A stretch of DNA of 64,000 bases from contig CANDNA010000002.1 of NCBI GenBank assembly GCA_947385955.1, positions 1-64,000 of the forward strand, written 5' to 3'. The notes under the pieces are model-generated. The model saw only the letters and a program-made list of their open reading frames with translations. It did not search any database and was not told the DNA's origin. Each line of letters opens with the position of its first letter. The first letter of the stretch is position 1. Position numbers and translations under genes: made by a program. This stretch comes from an uncultured Clostridia bacterium (GTDB taxonomy: Bacteria; Bacillota; Clostridia; Lachnospirales; Lachnospiraceae). Of this stretch, positions 7,688 through 14,404 are shown one piece after another.

Positions 7688-8914
7688 TTATCCGATTTTA
7701 ATTTTTCCCTCTAAGTTCTTAAATGCCTCCTGCTTTTTCCCCTCTGTAGCCTCCGCATAAACATTCATTGTGGTTGAAATATCACTATGCCCCATTATCT
7801 CTTGAATAACTTTTAAATTCTGTTCATTTTCACAAAATCTTGTACAAAAGGTATGCCGGAGATTATGTACTGAAAAATGTCTAATCAATATAGGCTCTCT
7901 TTTCTCTTTCCTGGCGTTTTCCGATTCTTCCGCATTGTAATCTCTGATTATCCTGCCGATTGCCCTATTGAGCGTCATAGGATTATGCACATACCCCTCA
8001 CGATTAAGGAATACAAAGTTTGAATAACCGTCAATCTCACAATCGCTAAATCCTTTCTGCATCTGATTCTTTCGCTCTGTAAACAATGCTTTTCTGACCT
8101 CTGACAACATGGGAATTGTCCGTGTTCCTGCTTTAGTCTTTGGCGTTGTAATGTGCATTTCACATCTTCCGTTATCCTGCTGCCGATATATCAAATTATG
8201 ATTGATTGAGATAATATTGTTTTCAAAATCACAATCACACCATCTTAATCCGATTAACTCGCCTATCCTGCATCCAGTACCCAATAAAACGGTAAATATC
8301 GGCAACCAATGATTATATATAGGGGATTGTGCCATATATCCTATAAATGTTTCCTGTTCCTCAATCGTCAATGCGTGTCGCTTTGGTTTCTCCCAGTTAT
8401 GGGATTTCTTGATTTCCTGCATTGCCCCATCACTCGGATTAGTTCGGATATATCCATCACGGACTGCCAGTGTAAAAACCGGATGCAGAATTGTATTGAT
8501 AATCTCCATTGAATTAGGTTTAAAATTCTTTTCCCTTATCAAAGCAGTATAAAAGGCTTTTACATCTGAATACTTGATTTTGCTTAATTTCTTCTTACCT
8601 AAGCTGTCATGGACATAATTTTTATACATATAGTTGTAATTTGTCCGTGTGGACTGTTTCAATTCTGTTTTTCCTGCCATATACTTTTTAAACATATCAT
8701 TTAATGTGGTAGTATCGGCTTTCTTGCTGTCTATGCCGTCCTCTATATCACGCTGTATCTGTCTTTCTTTTTCTCTCAATTCTTCCAATGAAAGAGCATA
8801 TACCGTCTTTTCCTTTCCCTCAACTGTCCAACGGTACATATATCGCCCATCTTTTCTCTGGCTTTCTCCTGTCCTTAAATTTCTTCCTTTGTTATCTTTT
8901 CTCTTTTCTGCCAT
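7688..8914 (-). CDS. Tyrosine recombinase (integrase) of element B
   Basis: The 408-residue protein has the Tn916-like layout: an N-terminal arm-binding part, a SAM-like core-binding domain (about 65-170) and a catalytic domain. The catalytic residues are visible: R216 in TGCRIGEL, H350-x-x-R353 in HNLRHTF, H376 in GHSDIS, and the nucleophile Y386 in TTMNVYAEA. The ATG at 8914 has GGAGG nine bases upstream; the frame opens three codons earlier with TTG. The gene reads towards the putative att core 44 bp beyond its stop. It should integrate and excise the element, probably helped by the small DNA-binding protein at 19926-20111. Confidence 0.92.
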   Translation of the reverse strand: MAEKRKDNKGRNLRTGESQRKDGRYMYRWTVEGKEKTVYALSLEELREKERQIQRDIEDGIDSKKADTTTLNDMFKKYMAGKTELKQSTRTNYNYMYKNYVHDSLGKKKLSKIKYSDVKAFYTALIREKNFKPNSMEIINTILHPVFTLAVRDGYIRTNPSDGAMQEIKKSHNWEKPKRHALTIEEQETFIGYMAQSPIYNHWLPIFTVLLGTGCRIGELIGLRWCDCDFENNIISINHNLIYRQQDNGRCEMHITTPKTKAGTRTIPMLSEVRKALFTERKNQMQKGFSDCEIDGYSNFVFLNREGYVHNPMTLNRAIGRIIRDYNAEESENARKEKREPILIRHFSVHNLRHTFCTRFCENEQNLKVIQEIMGHSDISTTMNVYAEATEGKKQEAFKNLEGKIKIG

Positions 8915-8988
8915 ATAACACAACCTCCATTCTTTCAGATAATGCGAATAAGGGGAAACAACAACTTTGTATTGCTCCCCCCTTCCGC

Positions 8989-9459
8989 TTACCCCCTTAC
9001 TCTTACTTTCAAGCCAGAAAATCCCACATCAGGATAGCCAACAATATAATATTCTCCGTTGCGGCTCTCAACCCGGCTACAAGTCCATATCCCGGCATTT
9101 TCCCATTCGTCCGTATCGTAATTGTAGACTTCCTCGGTGCGCAAAAATTCAATGCCGCTTCCGCTTGTGTAGCAGTGTCCTTTGTCCGTTTCGTATCTGC
9201 CGCTTGCGTTCATGTGAAGTCTGCTAACCTCTTTAACTGACTTGTCATAATAGGCAAGATTGCCCTGTACCTCGTCCAGTTTGTAAAGGATATTGCGATA
9301 TTCCTCCAACTTCTGCCGCTCGTCTGCTGTCTTAATCTGCTTGTAATCGTCCAATCCCGATAAATCGTCATAATCACGATAGCCGGAGATATAAAGCACT
9401 GTTTCAAGCTGTCTTTTCAGCTTTGCCATTTCGCCAGATAATGCCTTTAAGTCTGCCAT
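8989..9459 (-). CDS. DUF5348-like protein
   Basis: From the ATG at 9459 the 156-residue product starts MADLKALSGEMAKLKRQLET. The N-terminal half is a coiled coil (about 1-80). The C-terminal half (YETDKGHCYTSGSGIEF ... YYIVGYPDVGFSGLKVRVRG) resembles DUF5348, a small beta domain common in Firmicutes mobile elements and of unknown function. It is the gene nearest the integrase and the last of the small-gene cluster. A longer start at 9513 is possible but would overlap the next gene. Confidence 0.65.
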   Translation of the reverse strand: MADLKALSGEMAKLKRQLETVLYISGYRDYDDLSGLDDYKQIKTADERQKLEEYRNILYKLDEVQGNLAYYDKSVKEVSRLHMNASGRYETDKGHCYTSGSGIEFLRTEEVYNYDTDEWENAGIWTCSRVESRNGEYYIVGYPDVGFSGLKVRVRG

Positions 9460-9463
9460 AAGC

Positions 9464-9598
9464 CTATACCTCGCTTTCCTCGTTCCCCTTGTGAATATAA
9501 AGGTATTCCGCAAGCTGATATAAACGCTTCAACGCCTTTTCTGATAGCCTGTCAAGCATTTTAATCAACCTCGCCTTGTAAAGTTCCGTTTCCGTCAT
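9464..9598 (-). CDS. Tiny helical protein, cluster member 1 (44 aa)
   Basis: The frame runs from ATG at 9598 to TAG at 9464 and encodes MTETELYKARLIKMLDRLSE followed by KALKRLYQLAEYLYIHKG. It carries the helical motif shared by this cluster: leucine-rich helix, turn, then (I/L)Y plus a second helix. It overlaps its neighbours on both sides, as in a tightly packed operon. The function is unknown. Confidence 0.55.
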   Translation of the reverse strand: MTETELYKARLIKMLDRLSEKALKRLYQLAEYLYIHKGNEESEV

Positions 9599-9731
9599 GT
9601 TCTGCCGCCTTTTCCCTTTCATATCTAAGTAGCGTTATTGCAACGGTATAAACCTTTCTAAGCCTGTCAACGCTCTTGATTTTTCCGGCAATTTCCGCTA
9701 TCTTGCTTCTATAAAATTCTTCCTCGCTCAT
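9561..9731 (-). CDS. Tiny helical protein, cluster member 2 (56 aa)
   Basis: ATG at 9731 to TAA at 9561 encodes MSEEEFYRSKIAEIAGKIKS, then VDRLRKVYTVAITLLRYERE and a short polar tail. The core KIAEIAGKIKSVDRLRKVYT fits the cluster motif. It overlaps the next gene by 38 bases and abuts the previous one. The function is unknown. Confidence 0.55.
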   Translation of the reverse strand: MSEEEFYRSKIAEIAGKIKSVDRLRKVYTVAITLLRYEREKAAEHDGNGTLQGEVD

Positions 9732-9830
9732 TCAATCCTCCAACCATGCCTTGATAAATGTGTAAATCTTGATTAACAAGGCTTCATTGTCTATGCGGTC
9801 TAATAATTCTATGATTAAATCTTTATACAT
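9732..9830 (-). CDS. Tiny helical protein, cluster member 3 (32 aa)
   Basis: The frame from ATG at 9830 encodes MYKDLIIELLDRIDNEALLI followed by KIYTFIKAWLED. It is almost a bare copy of the repeated motif of this cluster. Its ATG overlaps the end of the upstream gene (GATGTATAA), so translation is probably coupled. Much longer readings of this frame run across the neighbouring gene and look spurious. Confidence 0.5.
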   Translation of the reverse strand: MYKDLIIELLDRIDNEALLIKIYTFIKAWLED

Positions 9831-10077
9831 CAGATACGCCGCCTTTCTCCACCGACAACATACCCATAATAAAACTGTATGTACTTTCGATAATATCAAG
9901 GCTTTCCAGTTTGGACACAATGCGGATAACCTCGGCTTTGCGTTCCTGTGTTTCCTCATGCTCTTTCTCGTGTTCCTCTCTGCGGTACTTTGCAAGAATA
10001 TAGTGGTAAATCTTAGATAGATAGTCCTCATTGCTCATAGCAAGCACCATTTTAAGAATTAAATGCTTATATCTCAT
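9823..10077 (-). CDS. Small protein with two copies of the cluster motif (84 aa)
   Basis: The protein contains the motif twice: LILKMVLAMSNEDYLSKIYH near the start and EVIRIVSKLESLDIIESTYS near the end, joined by a highly charged linker (REEHEKEHEETQERK). Its ATG overlaps the stop of the upstream gene as ATGA. This internal duplication suggests that the tiny neighbours are single units of the same fold. The function is unknown. Confidence 0.6.
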   Translation of the reverse strand: MRYKHLILKMVLAMSNEDYLSKIYHYILAKYRREEHEKEHEETQERKAEVIRIVSKLESLDIIESTYSFIMGMLSVEKGGVSDV

Positions 10078-10235
10078 TCCGCAACACCCCTCCGTTCCAT
10101 GTCCTTAATACGCTTTACCGCCTGTTCTTCCCGGTATGCGCTTTTTGTTGCCCCATAGATGAATTGCAAAGAGAGAATGTCGGTCACATCTTCAAGCATG
10201 GAAACAATTTCCTTCTTGTAGTCCTCTGCGCCCAT
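10074..10235 (-). CDS. Small cluster protein (53 aa)
   Basis: From the ATG at 10235, which overlaps the upstream stop, it encodes MGAEDYKKEIVSMLEDVTDI, then LSLQFIYGATKSAYREEQ and a basic tail. EIVSMLEDVTDILSLQFIY fits the cluster motif. A longer start at 10295 would run inside the upstream gene and is less likely. Confidence 0.55.
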   Translation of the reverse strand: MGAEDYKKEIVSMLEDVTDILSLQFIYGATKSAYREEQAVKRIKDMERRGVAE

Positions 10236-10582
10236 TACTCGCCGCCCTCCTTTGCCATATTGATAGTAAACTGCTTTATCTGGTCTAAAATCCAAACATC
10301 ATCAATGCTTGAAAGAAGTTCGGCTATTTCCTTGCGCCCCCTGTCCTGCTCGCTATCGTTATATGCTCCGCTCAATGTCTGAATAGCGAAACATACTCCG
10401 TCAAGCGTGATATGCAGAAAATCATCAATCATATTCTGATTAGCCGCAAAATGCAAGGCTCCGTCCTGCGTGTTTGCTTCCTCCTTTTCCACTGTTTCAA
10501 TTAAAACGCCTAAAACCGTCTGCATTAACTCCAATTTGGAAGTAGCGGCGAAAATCTGGTCTAAAATGTCATTTTTGCTCAT
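10235..10582 (-). CDS. Cluster protein with two motif-like segments (115 aa)
   Basis: The start chosen is the ATG at 10582 (MSKNDILDQIFAATSKLELM), which overlaps the upstream stop. The N-terminal DILDQIFAATSKLELMQTVL and the C-terminal IAELLSSIDDVWILDQIKQF both resemble the cluster motif. The middle (GALHFAANQNMIDDFLHITL) is similar in character to the middle of the next upstream protein. The function is unknown. Confidence 0.6.
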   Translation of the reverse strand: MSKNDILDQIFAATSKLELMQTVLGVLIETVEKEEANTQDGALHFAANQNMIDDFLHITLDGVCFAIQTLSGAYNDSEQDRGRKEIAELLSSIDDVWILDQIKQFTINMAKEGGE

Positions 10583-10925
10583 ACGTTGCCCCCTGTTCCT
10601 GTGCTTCTTTGTGAACATCACGCACAATAATATGAATATAATTCAGAATAGCAACGCTTGTAATGTCAAATACCGCCCTTGTAATCTCGCAACGGTGGAA
10701 CATTGCCGCCTTTTCGTCTGCTGTCTTTTCCTCCGGCTGTTCCTCTCCCTCATGCGGTAAATTATGATGTTCTTCCCACATCTGCCTCAATTCCGCTGTT
10801 ATGCTCTCTGGAAGTCTCGCTTTTCCGTAGAGTTTCAAGCCGATAAAGGTATAGCAGTAGTCAACAATGTTTTCTTCTTCCAGTGCCGACACAAGGGCAA
10901 TAAGTTTCTGTTTATTCTCCGTCAC
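10569..10925 (-). CDS. Cluster protein with one motif and a helical tail (about 118 aa)
   Basis: Using the GTG at 10925, which overlaps the upstream stop and has an AGGCGG-like ribosome site, the product starts (M)TENKQKLIALVSALEEENI, then VDYCYTFIGLKLYGK. That is a clear copy of the cluster motif. The C-terminal half (FHRCEITRAVFDITSVAILN) parallels the middle of the downstream protein, so the two are probably paralogues. ATG starts at 10952 and 11003 are alternatives. Confidence 0.6.
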   Translation of the reverse strand: MTENKQKLIALVSALEEENIVDYCYTFIGLKLYGKARLPESITAELRQMWEEHHNLPHEGEEQPEEKTADEKAAMFHRCEITRAVFDITSVAILNYIHIIVRDVHKEAQEQGATYEQK

Positions 10926-11175
10926 TGTGCCGCCCTGCCTTTCCTGCTTCATATCCCATGCAAAAGGCGGCTTGTACCGCTGTAGATACTCCAAAATCTT
11001 CATATTTCGCTACATCAACAAGATTCGCAAAATTCTTACTTCCCAAAAATTTCAAAATATCTTCCTTTTTGAGAAAATCCTCGCGGAGATTGTCAGCCAG
11101 TGATTGAACCTCTGCAACATCTACATGACTTTTCTTTGCTTTCAGCTTTTTCATTATTCTTTTGACAATGTACAT
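10912..11175 (-). CDS. First gene of the small-protein cluster (87 aa)
   Basis: The protein MYIVKRIMKKLKAKKSHVDV ... is basic at the start, then helical (FLKKEDILKFLGSKNF), and ends in a Gly/Ala-rich stretch AAFCMGYEAGKAG. The last part resembles a small segment found on phage and plasmid regulators, but I cannot name the family. AAGGAA precedes the ATG. It lies closest to the promoter/inverted-repeat region at 11197-11229. Confidence 0.55.
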   Translation of the reverse strand: MYIVKRIMKKLKAKKSHVDVAEVQSLADNLREDFLKKEDILKFLGSKNFANLVDVAKYEDFGVSTAVQAAFCMGYEAGKAGRHSDGE

Positions 11176-11196
11176 AATTTTCCATTCCTTTCTTGC

Positions 11197-11229
11197 GCCG
11201 GATATGGTATAATATTTTCAGTATCCGGC
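11197..11229. promoter_or_regulatory. Inverted repeat around a -10 box
   Basis: GCCGGATA (11197-11204) and TATCCGGC (11222-11229) flank a perfect TATAAT (11208-11213, + strand). The element can serve as an operator controlling both a rightward transcript and the leftward small-protein operon that starts at 11175. CCGGATATG next to a -10 recurs at the antisense-RNA promoter (11750-11765). Confidence 0.5.
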
Positions 11230-11289
11230 TTTTTGGTTTCCCGGTTACTTGCCCTTGTCAGAGATTGCGGCTCTGCTAGGGCATTTTTT
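11220..11289 (+). ncRNA. Candidate small RNA (about 70 nt)
   Basis: A TATAAT box at 11208-11213 is followed 38 bases later by a good terminator: GCCCT (11251-11255) with AGGGC (11278-11282), an inner stem CAGAG/CTCTG, then TTTTTT. No open reading frame of sense fits between them. The layout resembles the antisense RNA at 11772-11888, including GGCTC near the terminator, so it could be an orphan antitoxin-like RNA. No good -35 was found. Confidence 0.4.
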
Positions 11290-11396
11290 GTTTTCTCTGG
11301 TCTGCATACACTTCCTTTCTATGGCTCGCCTTATGTGGCGAATGGCATTGTTTACAGTTCGTGCGGCTGTCAGATAGCCAGATAAGAGAATGTTTG

Positions 11397-11416
11397 TTAT
11401 CACTAAGAAAAAGTGA
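11397..11416. repeat. Inverted repeat in a gene-free stretch
   Basis: TATCACT ... AGTGATA form a short stem. Just downstream the 8-bp palindrome CTTATAAG occurs twice (near 11444 and 11462). These sit in the 280-bp gap between the small RNA and the RHH gene, which otherwise holds no gene. Confidence 0.35.
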
Positions 11417-11509
11417 TAGATATCAGTTTTGTTTCTGTCATTCTTATAAGTACTTACAACCGCTTATAAGATCATTATGCAGATATTTTTCTGCTTGTCA
11501 ATACTTTTC

Positions 11510-11550
11510 TTGCAATTACTTATAATGTGTGCTATGATAAGCGTATCATA
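11510..11550 (+). promoter_or_regulatory. Promoter and operator of the RHH gene
   Basis: TTGCAA (11510-11515), a 17-bp spacer and TATGAT (11533-11538) make a good promoter. The -10 is part of the palindrome TATGATAAGCGTATCATA (11533-11550), a likely operator through which the RHH protein represses itself. Confidence 0.65.
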
Positions 11551-11568
11551 ATAGAGGAGGTGTATTTT

Positions 11569-11721
11569 ATGGCTACTGTAAGTTTGACTATTCGCATTGA
11601 TGAACATGACAAAAAAGCTGTTGAGCAACTGGCAAAAAAGGACGATAGAAGTATAAGCTATGTTGTAAATCAAGCCATTAAGGAATTTATAAAAAAGAAT
11701 CTGCCCGATAAAGAAGAATGA
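11569..11721 (+). CDS. Ribbon-helix-helix (CopG/RelB-like) protein, 50 aa
   Basis: The start MATVSLTIRIDEHDKKAVEQ is preceded by GAGGAGG nine bases upstream; an ATG 14 codons earlier has no such site. The pattern SLTIRID (beta strand) followed by DRSISYVVNQAIKEFI is a complete RHH DNA-binding fold of the antitoxin type. No toxin gene of the RelE/ParE type lies beside it. It may therefore be a solitary regulator, or its toxin may have been replaced by the type I toxin just downstream on the other strand. Confidence 0.8.
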   Translation: MATVSLTIRIDEHDKKAVEQLAKKDDRSISYVVNQAIKEFIKKNLPDKEE

Positions 11722-11736
11722 GGAAACAAAAAATGC

Positions 11737-11765
11737 TTGAATCCTGCCCCCGGATATGTTATATT
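11737..11765 (+). promoter_or_regulatory. Promoter of the antisense RNA
   Basis: TTGAAT (11737-11742), a spacer of 17 bp and TATATT (11760-11765). It reads rightwards towards the 3' end of the holin-like toxin gene. Confidence 0.65.
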
Positions 11766-11771
11766 GAACAT

Positions 11772-11888
11772 AAGAAAAGGGAAAAGCCATAGAAGCGGCT
11801 CTACCCCGAACATTTGATTTTTTCTGCCTATCCTTTTGAGATAGACACGCCGTCAACTATTCGCAGTAGTTGGCGGCTATTTCTTTTT
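11772..11888 (+). ncRNA. Antisense RNA antitoxin (type I, RatA-like layout)
   Basis: Transcription should start near 11772 and end at a strong terminator: GCCGTCAACTA (11849-11859) with TAGTTGGCGGC (11867-11877), then CTTTTTT. The 3' end overlaps the last codons and terminator region of the convergent toxin gene (11877-11972), the arrangement of txpA/RatA-type systems. Its 5' part (GGGAAAAGCCATAGA, GCGGCTCTACCCC) resembles the toxin mRNA leader in the same sense, so the two RNAs probably fold alike. No protein is encoded. Confidence 0.65.
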
Positions 11889-11972
11889 TCCCCTGTAAAT
11901 CTGATAAATCAAATTAGCAAGGGCAACAATGAGTATACCGATCTGGATTAAATCCTGATATGTAACATACAT
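11877..11972 (-). CDS. Holin-like type I toxin, 31 aa
   Basis: The product MYVTYQDLIQIGILIVALAN followed by LIYQIYRGKKK is one hydrophobic helix with a basic tail, the hallmark of the putative holin-like toxin family (TxpA/BsrG-like) of Firmicutes. It would insert into the host membrane when expressed. A strong AAGGAGGG lies seven bases before the ATG at 11972; a longer reading of the frame starting at 12164 is not credible. A consensus promoter is at 12073-12101, and the antisense RNA 11772-11888 covers the 3' end. It probably stabilises element B in the host. Confidence 0.8.
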   Translation of the reverse strand: MYVTYQDLIQIGILIVALANLIYQIYRGKKK

Positions 11973-12072
11973 TGCATCGCCCTCCTTTCTTTCGTCTGGA
12001 GGGCTACTTTGAACCCTCCGAAAAATAAGAGGGGTAAAGCCGCCTTTGGCTCTATGGTTTTCCCATATCGAC

Positions 12073-12101
12073 AATATAACACAATTTCCCCTATCGGGCA
12101 A
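12073..12101 (-). promoter_or_regulatory. Promoter of the type I toxin
   Basis: On the minus strand TTGCCC (12096-12101), a 17-bp spacer and TATATT (12073-12078). It overlaps the 3' end of the sigma-factor gene. The leader of about 100 nt contains GGGAAAACCATAGAGCC and GGCGGCTTTACCCC, shared with the antisense RNA. Confidence 0.65.
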
Positions 12102-13056
12102 TATACTTTTCATTTTCCGGCTTGCGTGAATTTCGTTCAAGCCTATTTCTGTGCATTTCCTCAATTTCCGCTAAATGTTTTCGATAGCGTTCTTCTGCTT
12201 CTATCCGCTTTTCTGCTAAATGCTCCACAATGGAAGTAAAATTATGCTCTTTGTAGTTATTCAAGCCGCCCCGGAATAGTCCGGCTTCAACAATATCAAA
12301 CTTTTCCAGTAGTTCGCGCTTTGCCTTTCCCATCCGTAGCCGCCGCAGTCCTTTTTCTTTTGTCTGCCTTATCCGTTCTATGGTTACACCCTGCTCTCTG
12401 GCAACTGCCGACATAGTTTTACCATGCAAGAAAATCTCTTTGATTATGCCATTCTCTCTATCACTTGTAAAACGCTCCACAATGCCCCATAATTCATTTT
12501 TAAAGTGTTCAGAGTATATTTTATCAACTGTATCATTTTCAACGCTTAAATCGGCTTGTAGCGTGTCCGCAAGTGTCAAGCTGTTATCCTCTGCTATCGG
12601 CGTATCTAAACTTATTACCGATTGCATATAGCCTTGTACCTCCTGCACTTCTTCCACTGATACGCCCAATAAAGCCGCTATGTCTGCCGCTGTCGGCTCT
12701 CTGCCCTGTTCCTGCCTTAATTGGCTTGTGGCTTTCCGTATGCGTGACATTTTCGCCCTTGTGTGGGTAGGTATGCGGACGGTAGAACCACAATTTTCAA
12801 GATACCGCTGTACTGATTGCTTTATCCAGTATTCCGCATAGGTCATAAACCGCACATTTTTAGATGTTTCGTAATGTTGTACCGCTTCCCATAATCCGAA
12901 GTAGGCTTCCTGTAAACAATCCTCCATAGGCTCATAGGCGGTATATGGCTTTACGGTCTTTTTTATCAATGGCAAATTTCTTTCGTAAAGGTCTTGCATA
13001 TTCTCCGATACAGAACGCCCTGCCCGGATTTCAGATACAATTTCCTCATTATTCAT
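12091..13056 (-). CDS. Element-encoded sigma-70 family factor (321 aa)
   Basis: The protein has sigma region 2 (about 25-105: EDCLQEAYFGLWEAVQHY, RFMTYAEYWIKQSVQRYL), region 3 (REPTAADIAALLGVSVEEVQ, about 135-160) and region 4 with its HTH (TMSAVAREQGVTIERIRQ, about 215-245). A basic C-terminal extension of about 60 residues follows. It lacks region 1.1, so it is an alternative factor of the SigB/F/RpoD-core type. AGGTG precedes the ATG. It may direct RNA polymerase to promoters of element B; no target promoter class could be proven. Confidence 0.85.
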   Translation of the reverse strand: MNNEEIVSEIRAGRSVSENMQDLYERNLPLIKKTVKPYTAYEPMEDCLQEAYFGLWEAVQHYETSKNVRFMTYAEYWIKQSVQRYLENCGSTVRIPTHTRAKMSRIRKATSQLRQEQGREPTAADIAALLGVSVEEVQEVQGYMQSVISLDTPIAEDNSLTLADTLQADLSVENDTVDKIYSEHFKNELWGIVERFTSDRENGIIKEIFLHGKTMSAVAREQGVTIERIRQTKEKGLRRLRMGKAKRELLEKFDIVEAGLFRGGLNNYKEHNFTSIVEHLAEKRIEAEERYRKHLAEIEEMHRNRLERNSRKPENEKYIAR

Positions 13057-13094
13057 TGCAATACACCTACTTTCAGATTATAATTTGAGTAGGT
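13056..13094 (-). promoter_or_regulatory. Inverted repeat in the sigma-gene leader
   Basis: CACCTACT (about 13069-13076) and AGTAGGTG (about 13088-13095) flank ATTATA, which is TATAAT on the coding strand. The repeat covers both the -10 and the ribosome site, so it could be an operator or an RNA hairpin controlling the sigma gene. Confidence 0.4.
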
Positions 13095-13105
13095 GAATAG
13101 GATAT

Positions 13106-13143
13106 AAAAGGGAAGTATGTATTTTCAGTGCTACTTCCCTTTT
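13106..13143 (-). terminator. Terminator between the 345-aa gene and the sigma gene
   Basis: AAAAGGGAAGTA (13106-13117) and TACTTCCCTTTT (13132-13143) form a perfect 12-bp stem with flanking A and T tracts. It lies just beyond the stop of the gene at 13161-14198. Confidence 0.75.
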
Positions 13144-13160
13144 AATTTGCCGAGGAAAAG

Positions 13161-14198
13161 TTACTCCGTTGTTGCGCCGCCCTCCTGCTCCCCATGCAGC
13201 GTTTCATATAAGGCAAGGTTTGTTTTCTGTTCCTTTTCAAACATATCCCCGAAAAAGCTGTTTTCCTCCATTCCTGCCGCTGTCTGCTCTATTACTGTCT
13301 TATCCTTTAATCTACGAATGTTTTCCATTACTTTTTCAGCGTCCCGGTATTCTCTCGCCAGTCCGTTCTTGAAACTTGCTATTTCCTCCCAATGCCCGGA
13401 AAATTCAGCCGCCATACTGGAAATGCTGTTATCCTCTGCCAGTCTGCAAAGCAATAAATTTCTCATTTCGCCTTTTGCATTACGAAGCACATTAGAAATA
13501 GCAATGCCCTTTTGAATGTCCGTATGCTGTGTACGCACTGTGAAATACGCCTTGTCTGCCCTCTGACTGTCGCTCAACTTTCCAACCTTGCCGCCGTACA
13601 TCTGTTTTGCACGTTCAATAATAGTGTCATTCAGATATAAAAATTGTGTATGCGCTCTTTCTGTCGGGTCTTTTGTTCCGTAGTATTTGAAAACTTTGTT
13701 TAACTGGTCTGTCAACTGGTCTAAAATATTCATTTTTGTATCGTATGTGGATTCTAAGCCGATTTCAGCGGAATCAATCCCGTTTTGCTCTGCAATGTCA
13801 GACAATGCCCGGTTCGCCCAATAGTCGCCCTTTGCGCCGATTTTAGCCGCAAACGCCTTTAATTCAAGGGCAGTCATGGGAATGTTAGAGATTGCCCGGA
13901 TTTTAGCAAGTAAAGGCTCGTTGACGGTCTGCACTCTCAAAAGTTCCTGCTCTCGTAATGTTTCAATGTCCTGTAATGCTCTGTCGGCGGCTTCAACCTT
14001 TAATCTGGTAAGGGTAGAATCGCAAGTTTCTTTTATCTTCTCCACCCTTTCAATAAGCATTTTTGAACCCGGTTTGTAATTGTCGTTTGCTTCTTTCAGT
14101 TCCCTTTCTTTTGTCCTCTGGATTTCGTCATACCTCTTTTTGTACTCGTCCGCCTCATACTTCAAGCACTCCGCCACAACTGCAATATTTGTTGTCAT
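13161..14198 (-). CDS. Hypothetical coiled-coil protein (345 aa)
   Basis: The protein is strongly helical. Residues about 15-100 are a charged coiled coil (YDEIQRTKERELKEANDNYK, LKVEAADRALQDIETLREQE). Two more helical domains follow, and the end is acidic (FFGDMFEKEQ). The look is that of a phage-type structural or scaffold helper, but I recognise no family, and the role is unknown. GAGAGG precedes the ATG and overlaps the end of the small gene upstream, so the two are co-translated. It is the largest unknown of element B. Confidence 0.65.
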   Translation of the reverse strand: MTTNIAVVAECLKYEADEYKKRYDEIQRTKERELKEANDNYKPGSKMLIERVEKIKETCDSTLTRLKVEAADRALQDIETLREQELLRVQTVNEPLLAKIRAISNIPMTALELKAFAAKIGAKGDYWANRALSDIAEQNGIDSAEIGLESTYDTKMNILDQLTDQLNKVFKYYGTKDPTERAHTQFLYLNDTIIERAKQMYGGKVGKLSDSQRADKAYFTVRTQHTDIQKGIAISNVLRNAKGEMRNLLLCRLAEDNSISSMAAEFSGHWEEIASFKNGLAREYRDAEKVMENIRRLKDKTVIEQTAAGMEENSFFGDMFEKEQKTNLALYETLHGEQEGGATTE

Positions 14199-14205
14199 AA
14201 TCTTT

Positions 14206-14349
14206 TTACCTCTCTTTCTTATTTGTGAATAAACTCATGTTCCGGGCAATAGCTTCATGCCGCTTTCGCCTGTCTTGAATGTTCATTATCTCTTGCCGCC
14301 TTTTTTCTTTTTCTCTTTCTGTAAATGCTGTGTTCGGTCTTTGCTCCAT
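14206..14349 (-). CDS. Small basic protein (47 aa)
   Basis: ATG at 14349 to TAA at 14206 encodes MEQRPNTAFTEREKEKRRQE, then IMNIQDRRKRHEAIARNMSL and a basic end. It is highly charged and helical, with no family recognised. Its stop lies inside the ribosome binding site of the next gene (13161-14198), which argues that it is translated. Confidence 0.45.
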   Translation of the reverse strand: MEQRPNTAFTEREKEKRRQEIMNIQDRRKRHEAIARNMSLFTNKKER

Positions 14350-14404
14350 AACTTCTAACCTCGTCTTTCTGCCGATAGGCTTTTTTATTTAAGGGAAAAA
14401 TTTT

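Noticed and set aside
12000-12164. Longer 95-codon form of the holin-like toxin gene
   Set aside because: The upstream part runs through the leader and promoter shared with the antisense RNA; the strong ribosome site belongs to the short 31-aa form.
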